Below the pieces are notes generated by a model. It saw only the letters and a list, made by a program, of their open reading frames with translations. It made no database searches and was not told the DNA's origin. From Clostridia bacterium (lineage in GTDB: Bacteria; Bacillota; Clostridia; Christensenellales; CAG-1252), in assembly GCA_024685775.1 (NCBI GenBank), contig JAIKVL010000013.1, positions 1-34,414 on the forward strand: a DNA stretch of 34,414 nt, written 5' to 3'. This document shows, in pieces, positions 33,201-34,414 of the stretch. Made by a program: the position numbers and the translations under genes. Every line of letters begins with the position of its first letter. Positions within the stretch are counted from its first letter, which is position 1.

Positions 33201-34413
33201 TTCCGAAAGCGGAACTGATCGCTCCCAAATTCCCGTTATGGCTGAACGCCGTGGTATTGGCGGTAAGCGCGTTACAGTACACGTCTCCGTAAAAATGCAT
33301 TTTTCTCGAAGAAGAGTAGCTGATCAAAATCAACCAGCCTTTAATATCCAAGCGGCTGTTCATCTTGCAAGCGTTCGGATAATCGTCGGGGTTCTTTTTC
33401 GGGGATGTGATCAAACAAAATCCGCCGTTTTCCACCGTGTACGACAATTGCCCGCATTCGTTCCACTCTTTCATAACGTCGCCGAAATAGAAGCCCGAAA
33501 CGTTGATCGTGGATTTATTATGCGAATTATCCACGAGCACGCCGCGCACTTTGATCGTCCCGCCGACGGTGATCGTCTTGGACATCGTTCCGAGCTCGCA
33601 CCAAAAACCGAAAATATCCGCAGTCAGCGCGACGTTACCGCCGACGTCCGCATTGATTGTCAGGTGCGAATTAAAGGAAAGGACGTTCCCGCTACACTTT
33701 TTATTGGAAATGAAGGTTCCGCCGTTCAGTTGCATTCTGGCGCTATTGAGTTCGGCGTTGGAAGTGATCGTGTCGCAACTCATGCCGACCAGCGTCCCCG
33801 AAACTTTGCCGCTGACGGTAACGCTACTGAATCCGTCACAATAAAGATCTTCGCCGACCGTTCCGCCCGTCGTTACCGAAGAAAGATTCCCGTTTTTCGT
33901 TCCGTAGAGAATCGCCTGTCCTGCAACGGACGCGCCGGAGTCCCAAGTCAAAGAAGAAACGGGCTTTGAAGCGGCTTTGTTCACAAGCAGTTTCCCGCCG
34001 ATCCTCCCGACTGCGAGCGACGCCGTACCCGTGTTCATTAAAGCAAGGTTGCCTCCGAGCTTATAGCCGAACCAAACGTTACCCGTTCCGTAGGCGTTCA
34101 AATAACCGTTGATTACGGTATTTGCCTTATTGTTCGTTTTCCATCCGTCGATTCCCCAGCTTCCGGAACGGTTTCCGTACCAGTCGACGTTTCCCGTGAC
34201 GGTCTGATAGTTATCGCTTCCGCTCGTACCGAATGAAATATACGTTCCGCTCGAAATAACTTCTTTGATCGTCCCTTTATGAGAGGAATCGTTCTTAAAC
34301 ATAATTCTTCCCGAAGAATTCTGGACGGAAGGCAGGCTCGTACAGTTCGTGAAATCCGTATCGCCGCCCGAAGAAAGAATATACGCCATACCCGAATTGA
34401 AACTCGTCCCGTT
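30262..34413 (-). CDS. Very large PilX/GspK-like beta-helical protein, candidate pilus tip adhesin (5' end outside window)
   Basis: The frame is open to the window edge, so the true start is upstream; the ATG at 34389 lacks a ribosome site and is internal. At least 1,383 residues are visible. The first ~600 residues are Gly/Ser/Thr/Asn-rich with short strands every ~20-25 residues (TVGEDLYCDG, VTVSGKVSGTL, GGNVALTADIFGF, TITVGGTIKVRG), as in right-handed beta-helix or bactofilin-like 'polymer' repeats. The C-terminal ~450 residues include HVIMPQGYGLEWYY, LYIIGAGTNIDFILDGMPFYAYAYMPFG and FGTSKYTK, similar to the 'lyAp.g...l.G' segments of PilX-type proteins. No catalytic motif is seen. It is the first visible gene of the minor pilin operon. 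Function as an exported pilus-associated protein is inferred from context. Confidence 0.6.
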   Translation of the reverse strand, partial: NGTSFNSGMAYILSSGGDTDFTNCTSLPSVQNSSGRIMFKNDSSHKGTIKEVISSGTYISFGTSGSDNYQTVTGNVDWYGNRSGSWGIDGWKTNNKANTVINGYLNAYGTGNVWFGYKLGGNLALMNTGTASLAVGRIGGKLLVNKAASKPVSSLTWDSGASVAGQAILYGTKNGNLSSVTTGGTVGEDLYCDGFSSVTVSGKVSGTLVGMSCDTITSNAELNSARMQLNGGTFISNKKCSGNVLSFNSHLTINADVGGNVALTADIFGFWCELGTMSKTITVGGTIKVRGVLVDNSHNKSTINVSGFYFGDVMKEWNECGQLSYTVENGGFCLITSPKKNPDDYPNACKMNSRLDIKGWLILISYSSSRKMHFYGDVYCNALTANTTAFSHNGNLGAISSAFGRVSSSVRDCGGNVWSGASTSTSKSLIYFHKPVFVKNDDENTYLGVCHAANCNFAAGSTLITDGQVCLTSCYLTSKGFESSTGRHCFTNGNQVTDYKDSSGAWRMDGSLFAHRYADSTGINVLSNVETESNVCFYNGYTYLLDGTNLKGVQIAASSNGTGVTGSIYSKMFYFGAGLELSGTSSARSRISSVPPKYEHTTPQARTIIWVETGNLSVGENCYIGKWVTKSQMTSGTEYLPAKELSSNPGVFVTAGAAWVHGTCTLDICAYDGIVVEKSGVVSGKDYQSSGTRYFAGFYLTAGYIYVKKTDGNWYTGKSNNADDLAGFFGYFKCKENGRNFWASNTGDGPTDRSAYRPDGAKYASMLASNVNRSTTQNYNSIYYTPNGSNEKITNIKSSGVVSATLKELKRNNFTPYSIPNPFPTRLSVRSNPAKPSVTGEEDASGGQMAKLDIKISVEPWAKGTLSFGEASISPTKVNGPINVADFQKQFSVEFEGAGGSVKKQSSSQSGLKHPSSMWTDSVAKNFDEQNEDYWNVRLIPYVWTLPYANSNALSGYNNPSKRVLNMKYQESVGINLKWENAKVTEGGQTYLLAEKAWNGSGLKSEIGDIVSSLKNSKGEIVYDGIKRRSTSGEDRITDILVFESGELDYDAFVMGQGDDYANWNRSTRTSQASSSSVSVWGFTIPLDSTKWYSIPHSGLHGNHMKDVMRSPQWAWYQGGPIGSYDIVWYFFACENPLDPYGSKPKDLHVIMPQGYGLEWYYDNENTFTVIGKGRVFLYFTSGNSFYFYGKNTDSTKPFGTVRKVDGKYQPQLYIIGAGTNIDFILDGMPFYAYAYMPFGWSTDLYYPQGSLGVLNTWNDLANPGGFFGTSKYTKNANMQTTPVNRNALTLGVDNGGKKRLIVGKYVVDNFYYAPNGSNKLTFVKAAPPDLSDTTIYSRSVMKNGKMTFGTGTKYSLSTFMTLPPNFSTQMLDWKYVSIRVEG

Positions 34414-34414
34414 G

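Noticed and set aside
34387..34389. ATG as start of the large beta-helical protein
   Set aside because: The frame stays open to the window edge (residues NGTSFNSG precede it), there is no ribosome site and no signal sequence follows, so the gene is truncated by the window.

Overview
The window looks like a chromosomal segment of an uncultured Clostridia-type Bacillota, possibly gut-associated and near the Christensenellales (taxonomy is inference, low certainty). The support is: a THF riboswitch upstream of a folT-type ECF gene, an L27 with the cleavable N-terminal extension plus its Prp protease next door, a split transketolase, sigma-A promoters close to TTGACA-N17-TATAAT, and a Gram-positive-style type IV pilus gene set. 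No mobile element, CRISPR array or phage gene was seen. No gene-free stretch exceeds 300 bases.

Layout. 1-2.4 kb: the end of a flippase, folT under riboswitch control, a small YcxB-like membrane protein and uracil-DNA glycosylase. 2.5-6.2 kb: tRNA-Gly(CCC), then on the minus strand maf, a degenerate MreB-like protein, rplU-prp-rpmA and an OGG1-type glycosylase. This resembles the classical Bacillota maf-mreBCD-rplU-rpmA-obg neighbourhood, but mreC, mreD and obg are absent and ogg sits where obg usually is. 6.2-8.9 kb, plus strand: a TspO-like protein, then coaX overlapping hom. 9.0-17.8 kb, minus strand: an alpha/beta hydrolase, a secreted protein of unknown family, and a 2,363-residue surface protein made of MBG/YDG-type beta repeats with a membrane anchor and a low-complexity cytoplasmic tail. 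18.0-19.8 kb: the two subunits of a split transketolase.

19.8-34.4 kb is dominated by type IV pilus-like genes. A prepilin, a transglutaminase-like lipoprotein and a six-hairpin-like protein form one minus-strand operon. A second prepilin is divergent from it. PilB/GspE stands alone behind a perfect consensus promoter. A separate operon runs: very large PilX/GspK-like protein (5' end outside the window), GspI-like minor pilin, two tandemly duplicated PilW/GspJ-like pilins, prepilin peptidase. No platform protein (PilC), PilM/N/O or retraction ATPase (PilT) is seen here. The gene set could build and tip-decorate a surface filament, with the beta-helical 1,380+ residue protein as candidate tip adhesin.

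Three signals stand out. First, at least four genes (ung, coaX and both divergent prepilins) have a -10 box placed so that the predicted transcription start falls on or within one base of the ATG, so they look leaderless. Second, the cytoplasmic tail of the giant repeat protein carries four spaced DDLF motifs, which look like docking sites for a cytosolic partner. Third, the MreB-like protein has lost key nucleotide-binding and catalytic residues.
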